Source: Sphaerulina vaccinii (lineage: Eukaryota; Ascomycota; Dothideomycetes; Mycosphaerellales; Mycosphaerellaceae). Taken from it: a stretch of DNA of 64,000 nt. A program made the position numbers and the translations under genes. The stretch spans positions 1,198,501 to 1,262,500 of the forward strand of contig JAKUDP010000023.1 in the NCBI GenBank assembly GCA_022570795.1, given 5' to 3'. The notes beneath the pieces are model-generated. The model saw only the letters and a list, made by a program, of their open reading frames with translations, was not told the DNA's origin and searched no databases. Shown here piece by piece: positions 23,148 through 34,727 of the stretch (the first letter of the stretch is position 1; each line of letters opens with the position of its first letter).

Positions 23148-24534
23148 GGCATTGCCTCAAAACATTACGAGATATTCTAAGGCCTCATAAGTGTGGCCTC
23201 TGCATTCCATGTGTGTGGTACAACTGGTACCGATCAGTCCCTAATCTACGCAAGCAGAAGTCAACAACGTCATCGCAGCCACCAAGCGATATGAACAAGA
23301 GATTCGAGATCATCACACCCACTGCTTAAGCACAATCAACACTATGTGGCACTTCGCGACCAGTGTTGGTGCGCTGTCAGATCGATGATTCTGGAAAGTG
23401 GCACATGATTTGCCCAGGCCAATGCTGGAAGAGTGTCTCTGGCGGACAAGAGGATGCAAAAGGCTTCGAGAATGAGTTTCCTCGTTACCGCTATGGTGGA
23501 ATGTGGAAGGTACGCAGTGCAGGCATTGGCACATTGGAGAGTTGAACATCGGAGACTGATCCTGCAGGTAGAATAAGCATGCTGATGGGCCCATCAGCGC
23601 GAAGAAGCCGGAGAAAGTGAAACGAAGGCAGAGAGAGGAGAGAGCCTCCGGCAAGGAGAAGGATGCAGTCTCAGGAGACGGAGATGTTGAGGATGCCGAG
23701 ACGGTATCCAGCTGAACTCGCTGTCCGTAAGTCGAACCATCGGCGCTGCACCATGCCCTGCATTGACGAGCGTGCGTTTGCGAGCCCTTCTGGAAATGTA
23801 GAGCCGCATTTCGAAAGCATTTCGAAACAGACCGAGATGGGGTCCAGTTGAGCTCGATGGCCATCGGTCACAAACAACTGGGCCATCGGCATCACCACTC
23901 CCTGCATTCACGACTTCGCGAACGTAGCTCCTCCTGGATGTGTAGAGCCGAAGCTCGAGACACGCCGAGGATCGTACGAGGTGATGATTGGACGAAAAAG
24001 TGTGCTTATGCGGTTCTCGCACTCTGACGCCGAAAATGACCACGCAGCGATTACAACCAAGAAATCAGAAAGCTTGGCTCCACGGAAGCGAGAAGGTGGT
24101 AGCGTGAAGAGAGAACTGGATGAGCCGAATCCTGGGGAGCGGAGCAAGTACGGATTTGGAAAGCCGCGACCAAGTTCTGGACGACCCTGTCTGGCATCAA
24201 TTTCTGCTATTGATTTCTGTCCAAGGCGCTGGGATTCTCCGTCGAAGGAGTGATGCACAGCGAGAACGATCTTTGACGAAATCAAGATAGAGGCGAGGAC
24301 GATACAAGAAACATAGAGTTGAAACAAGTTGAACACAATCGATCTATGTCGCGAATCTTGAGACGATCGCCCCTAGATAACCCGTCCTGTGACGGCACAT
24401 CATCGAGAGGCGGAGTCTTCTCTGGACCCACTAAGCCACAACGCTTAGCTGAACATCTGGTTCCACAACAGCTCGCACCCGTATGGGGAACGCCGTGCAG
24501 AGCCGCGCCAATATCAATACAGTATGCCAATCAA
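23148..24534. other. Intergenic stretch holding an imperfect tandem duplication
   Basis: Two diverged units of about 140 bp (about 23,704-23,843 and 23,844-23,985) share blocks such as CCCTGCATT, TAGAGCCG and CCAGYTGARCTCG at constant offset (136-144). One minus-strand frame (23,594-24,043) is open across both and gives a repeated RLYxSRR..VNAGxG peptide; two other frames are partly open too, so coding is not proven. No known domain was recognised. Confidence 0.4.
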
Positions 24535-26557
24535 TCAATCCAGGTACACGGTATTGAACAGGCAAATGCCCGTATCTGTGCCGCCACGACCAGTGTACTT
24601 GTTCGCGGATGTGCGCAGGCAGATGATAGACAATCTACCGTATCCGCGCAACTGCTCCACCAAACCTTTCCCCTGAAGTGCTGCCTCCTGAACCACGCCA
24701 GCAATGACACCGATGCGAGCTGGGCACTTGAAGGCACGAATGTGGTTGACATGCTCAGAAATTCTCTTGCCGCTGTTGATCACGCTGTCCACAAGGATGA
24801 TGGTTCCCTGATCTTTGATGTGCTCGAGCATGATGTCAGTCGGCTGAGATGCATGAACAAACGACGCGCTGGGTATTGCTTCGTGTACGCCAAAAGCCAT
24901 TGGCTCCCCACCACGCATGAGCGCAATGATCGTCGTCCGAGCTTCTCCCAGCAGGCGATGACCTGTGGTCGTGCCGCCTTGAACGTGTGGTAGCTTGAAC
25001 GACTCGAGATCAATGATTCTTGTCAGTGCTTCCATGGCGAGGTACCAGCCAATCTTGCGATGTGCTTTCTGGAGGACTGGGCCGGACAGTCTAGCATCAC
25101 GAGTGGACGAAGCTAGTACCTTGGAAACTCCCTTACCACCAGCGTCCGTGATCTGCAGAATCCATTGCTTCGGCGTGAGAAGGCTCAGGTTCGACAGCGT
25201 TCCGACTGGCAGACCTGCGATGTTCAGCTTTGTCATAGCACGAGAGCCTGGCAGCAAGACTTGAAAACACTTCTCTTGGGTAGATGTCCCCAACTTGAGC
25301 CGCTGCAGACATGACTCCATAGTGCTTGATCGAATGGCATGATCACCGACCACGACGACCGCCTGGTCTGCTTCTTGCATCATGTTAACGTCGAGAGGGC
25401 TATCTAATGGCGCAAACCTGACTGTGGTACTTGTGTTGGAGGTGCGCAACGATTTCAGCTTTGACCTCAGGAGTGACCACATAGCGATCCTCGATGCGCG
25501 AGCCGCCAATGACATGAACCGACGAAGAGAGACCGGCGGCTTTGAGGACGAGTTCCCAGACGCGACGCAGACCGCATGTTGCAACGACTACATTGATGTG
25601 ATCGCATGTGGAAACCTCTTTCAAGAGTGACAGCACCTCTGGATACAGCGTAACGTCTGCAGCCACCTTCGCGCAGATCTCTTCGAACTCTTGCTTGCTT
25701 GATGACTGCTCACAAAGGAGAACAGCTTGCTGGAATGCTTCGTAAGAGTAGCCAAGCTTGCTGTCGAACAACGTCTTGAGTACGGTGCTGTCCTTACCGC
25801 GGAGCACATTCCAGAACATGTTGCCGGTATCGAATGGAGCAAGAGTCTTGTCGCCATCCATTACCAGCAAAGCATCAGGGGTGAAGGTTGGTGATGATCC
25901 AAGCAACTGAGCATCAAGATCTGCCAAAGCTCGTCGGCTATTCATCTTCAGATCAGAAGGAACAATGAAGTCGGTAAGGAGTCTTCCAACGACTGGTGCG
26001 AGAGATCGCGGTACGCCAGGTGAGATGCGTTCTGGCTGTTGAACGCTCATGAACAAGATGCCATTGTCGCGGCAGAGTTCTTGCAGCTTCACCATCTCTG
26101 CCTGCTTGTGCTTGCGGATATGCTCGATCGAGTCATCGGCGCTGTCTTTACGAGACTCATCGCGCTGACGCTGCTTCTGAATAGCATGAGAAGAGATGTC
26201 AAGATATATGATTTGAGTATAAGCTGCAAGATCTGCCGTTGTGTAGATTGAAGTCGGCAAGTTGTCTTTCTCCGACCACAACATGAGGTGACCGGGAACG
26301 ACACCTACTTTGCCGCTGCTGGCACAACGTGCAACGATCCCCTGAATTGCAGCTTCACGCAAGGGTCGCTTGTCGTCTTCCGTTAACAGTTTGAACGCCT
26401 CGAGACCCCTTGGAAAGAAGGCTGAGATCATGTCGGAACTATCATAGAACGCGTACTCATCTTCGTGGAGCGAGATCTTCAGTTCATTCTTCAGATATGT
26501 CTTGCCACTGCCAGGAATGCCGTATAGGCCAACGATCTTTGGCTTTGTGCTTGACAT
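24535..26557 (-). pseudogene. P-loop kinase / HAD / uracil phosphoribosyltransferase fusion with apparent frameshift
   Basis: Two overlapping minus-strand frames form one protein. Frame 1 (26,626 or more likely 26,557 down to 25,400) has a Walker A GIPGSGKT (residues 36-43 from the upstream Met, 13-20 from the Met at 26,557) and HAD motif I MDGDKTLAP. It stops at TAG 25,400-25,402, just where HAD motif IV should read GDSPLD. Frame 2 (through 24,535) continues with DSPLDVNMMQEADQ, then a phosphoribosyltransferase domain with IILVDSVINSGKR and a C-terminal GRGGTDTG..LFNTVYLD. Known fungal proteins join these three modules and are thought to act in uracil/uridine salvage (family knowledge; inference here). 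The two halves are bridged by a two-base shortfall at 25,403-25,408. A spliced intron with GT..AG of fungal length that keeps the HAD motif is not visible. The C-terminal UPRT motif also reads GIC where GNR or GDR is usual. It could be a recent pseudogene or a sequencing error. Confidence 0.72.
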
Positions 26558-26677
26558 CTTGATCCAACGTTTGAGCAAGGAGACGCAGCACAAATGCAGC
26601 ACAATGCGTAGCACGTGCTGATTCATATGGCCTGGACGACATGTTTGCTGAACGTCTTTATTCGAGGCGTTGCCTGA

Positions 26678-26736
26678 ATTGCTGCGTTGTTCAGCATTGA
26701 TAGTCCTGGATTGCTGCGTTGTTCAGCATTGATAGT
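26678..26736 (+). repeat. 27-bp direct repeat, two copies
   Basis: ATTGCTGCGTTGTTCAGCAT and the following GATAGT occur at 26,678-26,704 and again at 26,710-26,736, 32 bp apart, in otherwise unique DNA upstream of the kinase/UPRT gene. Confidence 0.8.
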
Positions 26737-28105
26737 GGCTTGCTTCGAGCTTTCGTGGCTTGCTGGAGTCTGCGAGCTGAAGTCTTGGTCTTCTCTCGAC
26801 CATTTGTTTGCTCGTTTACGCTATTGTCGATCGACTGCTGTTGAGAGGCATCGCTGCTCGTCGCCTCAAGAAGACTAGTATCAGTATGCTATGTTAGCCC
26901 TCAAAAGGACTAGTCGCAAGCTGCCCTATGCTACTATACCATGTGTCATGGACAACATTCAGCAGCTATGGCGCAAACGGATAGGATGGCGAACTCTCAT
27001 ATGTGAGCATAGATGTCATGCTTGTGAACTGGTTGGTGAATGTGGCGAGTAGGTTATGTCTCACAGCATAGAGGTAGCTTAATCGGTGCCGAAAAACGAT
27101 AGCCCGAGTCAGGTCTCAGAGGTGACTCTCGATATATTGTGCACGCCTCTTTTCAGAGTGGCGACCCAGCGGGTACTCCGAGACACTGTCCATGCCAACC
27201 TGGGAAACGTTGGCGAACTGCAATCACGGATATGTCAAAGATCTCCGAAATTGAATGCCGAATGTAAGGTACAACAGTTTGCGCATACCGAGTGATGAGA
27301 TCCAGATTGTTCTGTGCCGTTTCCTTGCTGTGGCTAGACGGTGCGTGAGATGTAGCCACACAGAAACAGCCATGTGTTACGGGGAGCTGAATGATGGTCT
27401 CCGAACGGGATCCTCCCGTGCCGCTGTGGCTGCCAGCTGGTTGATGCCAAGGGTACAGAATCCTTGTACCGCTCTCGATGTGCTCGATCTCCAAAGCTAT
27501 TCTGATCTTGTCTTTGCGCTTCATCTATTCCGCAAACCTTAGGCATGCCGCTGCCGCAATATGTACTGTGACAACAGCCACCGCGCTCTCCTGCAGGATT
27601 GCCTTTGTAGGATCTCCTCGGCGATGGCTTTCGGTCCTGCAAGCATCGCCGTGAAGCTGCCCAATCCAACCTGTTCATCGTTGTTCTGGCAGGTTGCATG
27701 CGATGTGGCATGAAGCACCGACGACCTCGAGTACGATATCTTGTCAAGACTTAGTTTTGCTGCATCCTAATGGGGACTTATGTCTTCGCAAACAGGCTAA
27801 TTCTCCACATGCTGTGGGCCCGCTTGATCGACAAGTGCAGTGAAGCTACCAAGGAAGGGAAAGCGGGCTGTCAACTGTAGCTTCTTCATCCGGGCCATGT
27901 GGTGACGCTCCGCCGAGTCGAGGGAGAACAACTGCGCCGATACGGTTGAGGCGACAGGAGCTGGCTCGACTGAGATCTTGGTAGACTAGACGGATCCTCC
28001 GAGCCAGTTCAGGCACAGCATGTTCTCTTCGTGGAGCTGAGTACATGAACCTGCTGAACCACCCTTCTCAATTCCGGCTTCAGATACCCTTTCACACACT
28101 CCAGG
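26737..28105. other. Intergenic, no supported gene
   Basis: Several 60-137-residue ORFs on both strands overlap one another and show no family motifs, repeats or splice structure that would support coding. The 3' part is the upstream region of the zinc-cluster gene. Confidence 0.5.
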
Positions 28106-29146
28106 ATGTATCCAACAATGTCACGACCATACCCGGCCAGCCAAGCGCCGTCTTCGGTAACCTATGAGCCATACCAGACATCAGAATATGATCGAGCCAT
28201 ACAGCGGGCTCGTGAAAGAGAACGAGCTGCTGAGGTTGCACGTTCGCAGTCCAGCACACCCACTGTCGCCCAAGGCCCGGGTCTTGCGAAGCCAAACCAA
28301 GCACCACGACTACCCGGTCTGAACGATCTCTTCGCAAACAAGCTCTTGATCAACCCAAGCACCAGAGAAGGACGAAAGTCACCGGCTTATGACGACAGAC
28401 GGCGCGACTCTGTAGCCCAAGGCAGCTACTTCGAAGCAGCACGAATGCATGGTGTCTCGGCGAGGACTAACACTGCTGTTACTCCTCCACTGGTGCTCGC
28501 TCCACCCCAGAATGGCTCCCAGAACAAGACTGGCCCACTCACCATACAGAGCTTGTGCTCGGCACCAGAACACACCTTCACCAGTCCGACACCTTCACTT
28601 TCCACAAGTCCAACAACATCACAGTCATCAAATTCATCGATGATGCACCCAATGCATCGCTCTCAGCCAACCTCGCCATATGAGTTGCCTCCAGCATTCT
28701 TTGGCACCACGGACCTTGCCCCAGCTACCTATGTGTACCAAGCAGCTTCCACATACGAAGGTGTCTCATATATCCCAGGTCGAGGACCATGCCACATGTA
28801 CAAGGGCGGTTACTCCAGTAAGCCTCCTCAAGACGATGTCCGCAATGCTTTACTGACCAGTCTGCAGTTCCAACGCACATCTTCCAAGATCCTGTCAACC
28901 TGACATCCAGCAAGATCCTCCGCAAGCGCCTTTCGGTTGCTTGTTCAACTTGCAGGAAGAAGAAGATCAAGTGCGAACCTGGCCCAGATGGCTGTCTGCA
29001 GTGCAAGAAAGCGCAGAAACCATGCAGGATGTGAGTATACTGCGCTGCCCGCTGCGAAGGTTCGCATGCTGACGATTATGGATAGTGAACCAGCAAAGCG
29101 AAGACAAAAGGCCGGGAGCTTCCAAGCAGAGAAGAGCCCAGCGTAG
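28106..29146 (+). CDS. Zn2Cys6 protein with C-terminal zinc cluster
   Basis: Spliced gene, 311 residues. Exons 28,106-28,817, 28,868-29,030 and 29,086-29,146; introns of 50 nt (GTAAGC..ACTGAC..CTGCAG) and 55 nt (GTGAGT..GCTGAC..GATAG). Removing them joins three frames without stops. The cluster is C-X2-C-X6-C-X6-C-X2-C-X6-C (Cys 263, 266, 273, 280, 283, 290) with the basic stretch RKKKIK between the second and third Cys, so a fungal binuclear zinc DNA-binding domain. Unlike most of the family the cluster is near the C-terminus, followed only by a basic tail (AKRRQK). The first 237 residues are Ser/Thr/Pro-rich and probably disordered; no middle homology region is seen. Likely a nuclear transcription regulator of unknown targets. 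An extra upstream exon cannot be excluded. Confidence 0.85.
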
Positions 29147-30391
29147 AACCCTCGCCCATTGAAGGCGCTTCTATTGTGCGCCTGTGACAAACCCATTCTG
29201 CAAGCTCGCAGCCAAGAGCCTCCACGTGTCGATACACCGACACCATGGCACGACCTGGCATCATCATCATCGAAGTCTGCTCGATTGCGACATGCGATAT
29301 GCTACCATCTCCGCGCGATTCTGCCCTGTCGTCGCCTCGGCACCTATTGGACTCGCTAGCAAGTACCGGTCTGGTGTATGTAGGATGCACGCACTTGCCA
29401 CGTGTGGTGCCCGGCGCTGATAAAGTCTCTTGATAGTGTACGAGCAAAACGCAGCCATAAAGCATATGGTCTGCATGACTACTGCCGGCGCTTGGTCTTG
29501 AAGCAGCCAGTTGCGCAGTAGTGCTGGCGTGGTTGTTGAGCACGCGACCTACCTCGGAGCGATCACATCATCAGACGATCGCGGCCATTATCTCTCTGAT
29601 ATGAGCCTCCTCGTTGTGGTCGGTTGGTGGTCACCCTCCTTGGCGAGGCGATTTGAGGAGAGGCCGAGATGGAGAGTCGGAGGACGAATATGTCTTGTCA
29701 AGTTGTCGACAAGATCTTGAACAGGACCGATGACCTCAATCTGGCGGTGGAAGACGCCGGAGAATTGTTACTGAGCAGTTGCTGCATTTGGGTAGGTGCG
29801 CTGTGGAAGGCGGCGCTGGTCAACTCGCTAGCGTTCCGGACCAGACTTTCGAGAAGCCACGCTCGTGGTCTAGACACCTCACGCATCAGTAGTATGAAAA
29901 TTCTTCACCATTACATCGCACCTCGTCTTCGAAACCTGCTCTTGTACTCCTGTCTAACTGGGCTGTTCGTCATTCCGATTCTGCTGATTGCGTGTACAAT
30001 GTTCCCCTTCTGCTTCCGGGACTAAAACCTTCCTGCTTCCGGACATTCCATATACTCTGTCGATACTCAGACACCATGGCATTGAAGTCTCTGGTGTGTC
30101 AACGACGTATGCGGCGCCGACGATATGATTTGGCTCCTGGGTCTGTTCACCCTCGCTTGATGTATGGTGATGTAGTTGATACTGAAGTCGCTCCATCTCG
30201 ATGCCCCGTACGTCGATGCTTGCACCGCGCCTGCCTGCTCGTCGTTGTTGACCGCTGGCTCGTAGCTCAAGTCTGGCCTTGGTTCTGTCGATACCACAGG
30301 TTCCCCTCTCCACTGGTGGCAGTGATACCTAGTTGCTGACTCCAAGCCGATGTGAAGGACTGTCCAGGTGCGGGCGGGTGCTTGAAGGGGG
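29147..30391. other. Intergenic, no supported gene
   Basis: A minus-strand stretch at 29,698-29,886 (LTSAAFHSAPTQMQQLLSNN) has mild coding character, but no adjoining exon, start or motif could be found. Confidence 0.4.
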
Positions 30392-30653
30392 TCAGCATTC
30401 TTGCAACACATGGCTGTCGTCGGCATGGCTCATCACCTTGTTGCGATCCGGGCAGACCTAGATCAGTTAGAGTTTATCAAGCATAGAAAGGTAGTGAACA
30501 TACTCCGTTGCTTTCGTCAACATCGGTGAATATGGGAGCGAAGGCGCTGCGACAGAACTCTTGTGGTGTACGTGCGATAGCTTCCTCACACATCTGTCTT
30601 CGAATTGCGAAGTGACCGCACTTCTGCCACGTCACAGTATTGCTGTAACACAT
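30392..30653 (-). CDS. Small Cys-rich protein, 71 residues
   Basis: Two exons on the minus strand: 30,504-30,653 and 30,392-30,457, separated by a 46-nt intron with a textbook fungal layout (GTATGT..CTAAC..CTAG). The spliced frame is open from an ATG to TGA and encodes 71 residues with six Cys (2, 12, 22, 34, 52, 71) in a spaced pattern: MCYSNTVTWQKCGH, RRQMCEEA, PQEFC, GVCPD. The CY..W.KCGH start recalls families of short cytoplasmic Cys-rich proteins in Dothideomycetes, but I cannot name one. No signal peptide is evident. The frame continues upstream of the ATG as far as an AG at about 30,700, so a further 5' exon is possible. Function unknown. Confidence 0.6.
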
Positions 30654-33137
30654 GGTGCTGTGATAGGGTGTGTTGTTGATGTCGGTGGGAAGGTTGTAGG
30701 TTGAAGATATCTCCTAGTCCACATTCTGCAAGACCGAACTCGGCAATGAAATAATTGCGCCTCGTAATGCCGAAGAACAAGCAACTCACGCAGGTCGCAG
30801 ACACGAGATACAAACTGATGCCGTGCCACATACCGCACTTCTAGCAGATCATATACAGCCAGAGTCGTCCAATCGCTTGGTTGTCTTCATGCATGGCCCT
30901 GGACATCTGTCTCATTCAATGTGGACAGCAAGTCGATGCAATGCGTGGTCGGCCGGATATGTTCTCAACAGCAATCATAGAGATTTGCGAGGCATGATAA
31001 TCCTGAAGTGTAGCAACGCTTCTGGGCACGAAGCCGCCGTGGAGATCACGATCTGCTTTTGCAAGTACAGGACGTCGGGGTTCGTCTGGAGTTCGTCAGG
31101 CCAGCGCATCATACAGCCGACGCTCAATCGCTCATGTGCGCGTGGAAGGAAGGAATGCTCGAAGCGCCTGCGCGGCAAGGAGATGTAATAGCATTGGAAA
31201 ATGAAATCCGCCCGCAGGGGAGGTGACCGGTATGCGAAGGTGGCAGGCGGCCCACATGGATGGAAGTAGGCGCAGTAAACGCAGTCGGCAGATTCGAGTC
31301 AATTGGTGCTCGTGGCTAGCCGCCTGAGGAAGCTGTGAAGTTCGATGTACTGTTGATTAGTGCCAAAGCTCGTTCCGTGAGTGGATAGATTCGCAGCGCG
31401 TGTGCAGAGGATATAAGATCGTCCAGGAGTTGGCCCCACTGCAACTGTTAACCTATCCACCGGCCAGAGACCAGCAAGTCACATCATTGAGCCCCGGCAC
31501 AGCAATGGAAGTACATCAGGAGGTATCTCAGTAGCGCGGGCCAGGAACATCCAGTAAGTAAGGCAGAGAGCTAGCAAAAGGTCGGGCTAGGACTCCGGTG
31601 CTGGCAAACCCACAGGGCTGAAGCATGGCAATGCAAAAGCCGACGATGCGCAGCATGGTCTGTATGTCATCACTACTCCCAGGACTAGTCCGCGCCACAC
31701 ATTGCTCTGCCCAGCGCTTACTGCGACTATGCAGCTCTCGATCATGCTGGACGACCCCGAAGCATCCTGCAGATCCGGAAGGTTCGACAGAAAGCGACTG
31801 ACCGATAGCCCAGCCAGAGGATGTCCAAGCTGCCCAACTGTGCCTCAAGTACCTATATGCACGACGGGCCAATGACCGACACTATCGCGCCATGAGCCTG
31901 GTCATCATCCATCGTGCACTCGTTGCTCGGAGCTGACAGCGGTGGCTTGTCGATCTTGGCCAATTCTACGAAGGCCTGCAGCATCCTTCCGGCAAAGTCG
32001 CAGCGGTCGCGTTGGTTGCTTGCTCGGTATTGGCTACTACAGCTTGACTAGCAGTGTGTACTAGAGAACTGGCTGTTGCCAAGATGGAGAACCCCAGCGC
32101 TTGCATCATAGAATCGCTCCAGTCCAGTGATTTTGACCAGCGATAAAGGCGGTGTGTGCTCCGTAGCCTTAATTTATGCGGCGCGAACCATTCTGCCAAT
32201 GCTGTTCTTGAATCTCAATCAGGTTGGTCCTGTTTGTCCTTCTCAGATCGACTTCACTCTCGGGTTTCCAGATCTGCTTCAGTCGAGCCCATCGAAGGAC
32301 TGGTGGCGCATGTCTCCTGGGCGGCTGTTCTGTTCAGCACACTGCGCATCATGAGACAAAGCCCACAAGGCACAGTGACGCGGCAAGCTAGAGGACAGAC
32401 GTGGCATCGACTCTTTGGGCATTCATCCTCGTTCGTGACAAGGTTATTTCCTGAAAATGGAAGACCGCGAGGCGGGCACAGTCCAGCCCTAGGAGGTGGT
32501 TTGCCTTGCCTTGCCTACCTTTGCCCATGACTCGCGCGGGGGCTCAAAAGTCGCGCCTGTGCAGCTGCGAACAAGCCTTCATCGGCAGGCAGGGTGGTGG
32601 TTGCAGATCTTGTTGTGTCGGTATCTTTTGAATCAAGAAAGGCACAGCACAGCATTCCAGAGAATCCTTCTTGTTGACACCAGGAGTCCCGCCGCGATCG
32701 GGATCTCGAGACGGCCTGGTCGGCTGGTCGGCTGGTCGGTCCGTGGGTCTCCATTCAGGATGAACCGCTTGCTCCCGCGCCTCGTACCGTTCGGTGTGGC
32801 ACGGCATGGCTCGGGATTGGGCAGAGTCGACGCCACTGCAATGCTCCGTGTCGTTTGTGCGACGTGAGCGGCCTGCAAAATGACAGATTCGTCCAGTGCA
32901 CGACGATGAAGGCCTGCAAGTGCATGACTGTGGAACGAATGAGGTGTGGCAGGCATTCGCTGATCCATGTCGCTGGGTCGTCGCCTGCCCGCCAAGAACC
33001 ATCTGCCCATCGACGTTGACAGAAAGGCATGATCCCTGAACCTCCGATCATTACACCTCACCCTCCGAATTCTTATACCAACTCATGATCCGCACTTGGC
33101 ATCCACCACGTCCCGTGCCCGCGTGAAGGAGCTCACC
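30654..33137. other. Long intergenic stretch, no supported gene
   Basis: About 2.5 kb of normal composition without a convincing gene. Two weak coding-like patches on the minus strand were seen: 30,975-31,178 and 31,880-32,115 (for example LGFSILATASSLVHTASQAV, in a different frame from an adjacent ELAKIDKPPLSAPSNE). They may be decayed exons. A short GGTCGGCT run (32,718-32,745) is a simple repeat. Confidence 0.4.
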
Positions 33138-33902
33138 ATGGCTCCCACAGCAGGCTTCCTGGCTCAATCTGAGTCTAAGAAACGCTTCTTCGACAGACTG
33201 GGCCTGGATGAACGGAACAAGCTTCACCGACACCTCTACTCAAATATGAAGGTCCGTATCATCATAAGTCTACCTGGGTGATGAGGTTATTGTGCTCATG
33301 CTGTGACTCCAGGCCGAAGCCGTTGAGGGCTGGAGTCGCATCTCGGCGAACCGAAAGGCCCTCATACCACAGCTCCGAGATGATCCAGATATCGACCCAC
33401 CATATACTTTTGGCCAGATCGACGAAGAAGCTGTGCATGAAGAAGTCATGTACATCTTTGAGCACGCACGAAAGGATACGAAGATCATGTATCAGCTCGG
33501 GAAAGACTACGATGGCGATACTGAGGAGAACTGGATCATCCGCTGGCTCCGTAAGTAGTACTTCTGCTACCTTCTTGAGACAGCTGACTGACACAACATC
33601 TAGTATGGCACGTCTTCCGCTACCGTGATGACCGCAACGTGGGTGCCAGTCGCAAACGTAATGGAGAAGAAGCAGATGCGGTCTCAGACGCCACCTCCGA
33701 CATCATATCGCCCACGGAAACAACTCAAGCAGCTATTCTGCACGTTGCAGCCAATACGCGACATGACAGTCACGCACCTCTGGAACCTCACATTCAAGAG
33801 CAGCGTCCTGCAGTTCCGTTCGCCAGCGCAAGTACAAGCACTCCGGCCGCAGTGGCAACTTCCCGGTACTTCGATCCAGTCAGAGATCTCTTCAGGACGT
33901 GA
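33138..33902 (+). CDS. Conserved-looking hypothetical protein, 216 residues
   Basis: Three exons: 33,138-33,251, 33,313-33,550 and 33,604-33,902. Introns are 61 nt (GTCCGT..CCAG, a non-standard GTCCGT donor) and 53 nt (GTAAGT..GCTGAC..CTAG). The joined length is exactly 217 codons. The start was chosen at 33,138 because of its CACCATGG context; an upstream ATG at 33,096 is in frame. The first 120 residues look folded and charged (KKRFFDRLGLDERNKLHRHL, GWSRISANRK, PYTFGQIDEEAVHEEVMYIF, WIIRWL); the last 90 are Ser/Thr/Ala-rich and disordered. No known domain was recognised. Confidence 0.72.
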
Positions 33903-34727
33903 GATGTGTTGCCGCACAAGGAATCATCCCCAAGTGGCCTGACCAAGTTTGTCAAAGACATCGTGCTATTAGGTACCCATAGACCACCGCTGAAGTGGCG
34001 AAAAGAATGGCACGAGATGTGTTGCTCAATCATGCAGGCGCTGGGGATCGTATGCAAGGCCAAGCCATAAGAATGCGGAGTAGCCTCATCTGCGTGCGGT
34101 GGCTTGGAAGATCAGCCTGGGACGCATAGGCAGCCAATTCGGTCCGAAAAGTGACCATGACTCGAACCAGCTACCGCTTAAGGCGATACGCTCGCTCTCG
34201 TGCGGCTCGGATCACTCGACCATCTTGAGTCTCGCGTCCTCTGAACAGTAAAACAACACTCTGCCAGTCTATGGTCCGAACGACTCTTCGCAACCCAAGG
34301 AGCCATGTGGATGCCAAGGCGGAGGCCATGTGAAGACTCAACCTCACAAGACGAAGGCATTGGAAGGTCTTCGGCTTCAGAATAAGCGTGACAGTCGAGT
34401 TCGTCAACATTACCAAACTGATACTGGCATTTCCTCGACATGGATTTCAAGTTTAAGCATATGGCAAGGAATTCGGAATCATGTCGAGCTAGACCATCTG
34501 CATTTCGAGGATATGTTGGTCTCGCCGCTTGGAGTGGTCATACAGAAAAGCATTGCTTACCGGGGTTATAAAACTCTTGAGGTGAAGATCCATCAGTACT
34601 CCAAAAGCATCGTCTATCTTCTGCATCGCAGTTCTGCTTCCTACAATGATGGTTCTCACATCATCATTGAGTTATCTCCCGCCCAGAATGTTAGAGATGA
34701 TCATGCCGCATTCCTCGACAAACAGCT
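33903..34727. other. Intergenic, no supported gene
   Basis: Overlapping small ORFs on both strands (for example plus 34,330-34,833, which runs antisense into the next gene) lack motifs. Convergent gene ends flank the stretch. Confidence 0.5.

Noticed and set aside
24535..25584. Treating the phosphoribosyltransferase frame as an independent gene with its own Met
   Set aside because: Its first ~55 residues overlap the kinase/HAD frame and have no family resemblance, while the rest starts exactly inside the HAD motif. One broken fusion gene fits better.
27153..27747. Two overlapping minus-strand ORFs (123 and 137 residues)
   Set aside because: They share the same DNA in different frames, and neither shows a motif, splice structure or homologous pattern.
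31528..31872. 114-residue minus-strand ORF
   Set aside because: Composition is Ser/Ala/Gly-rich as expected for chance GC-rich frames. No exons or domain found.
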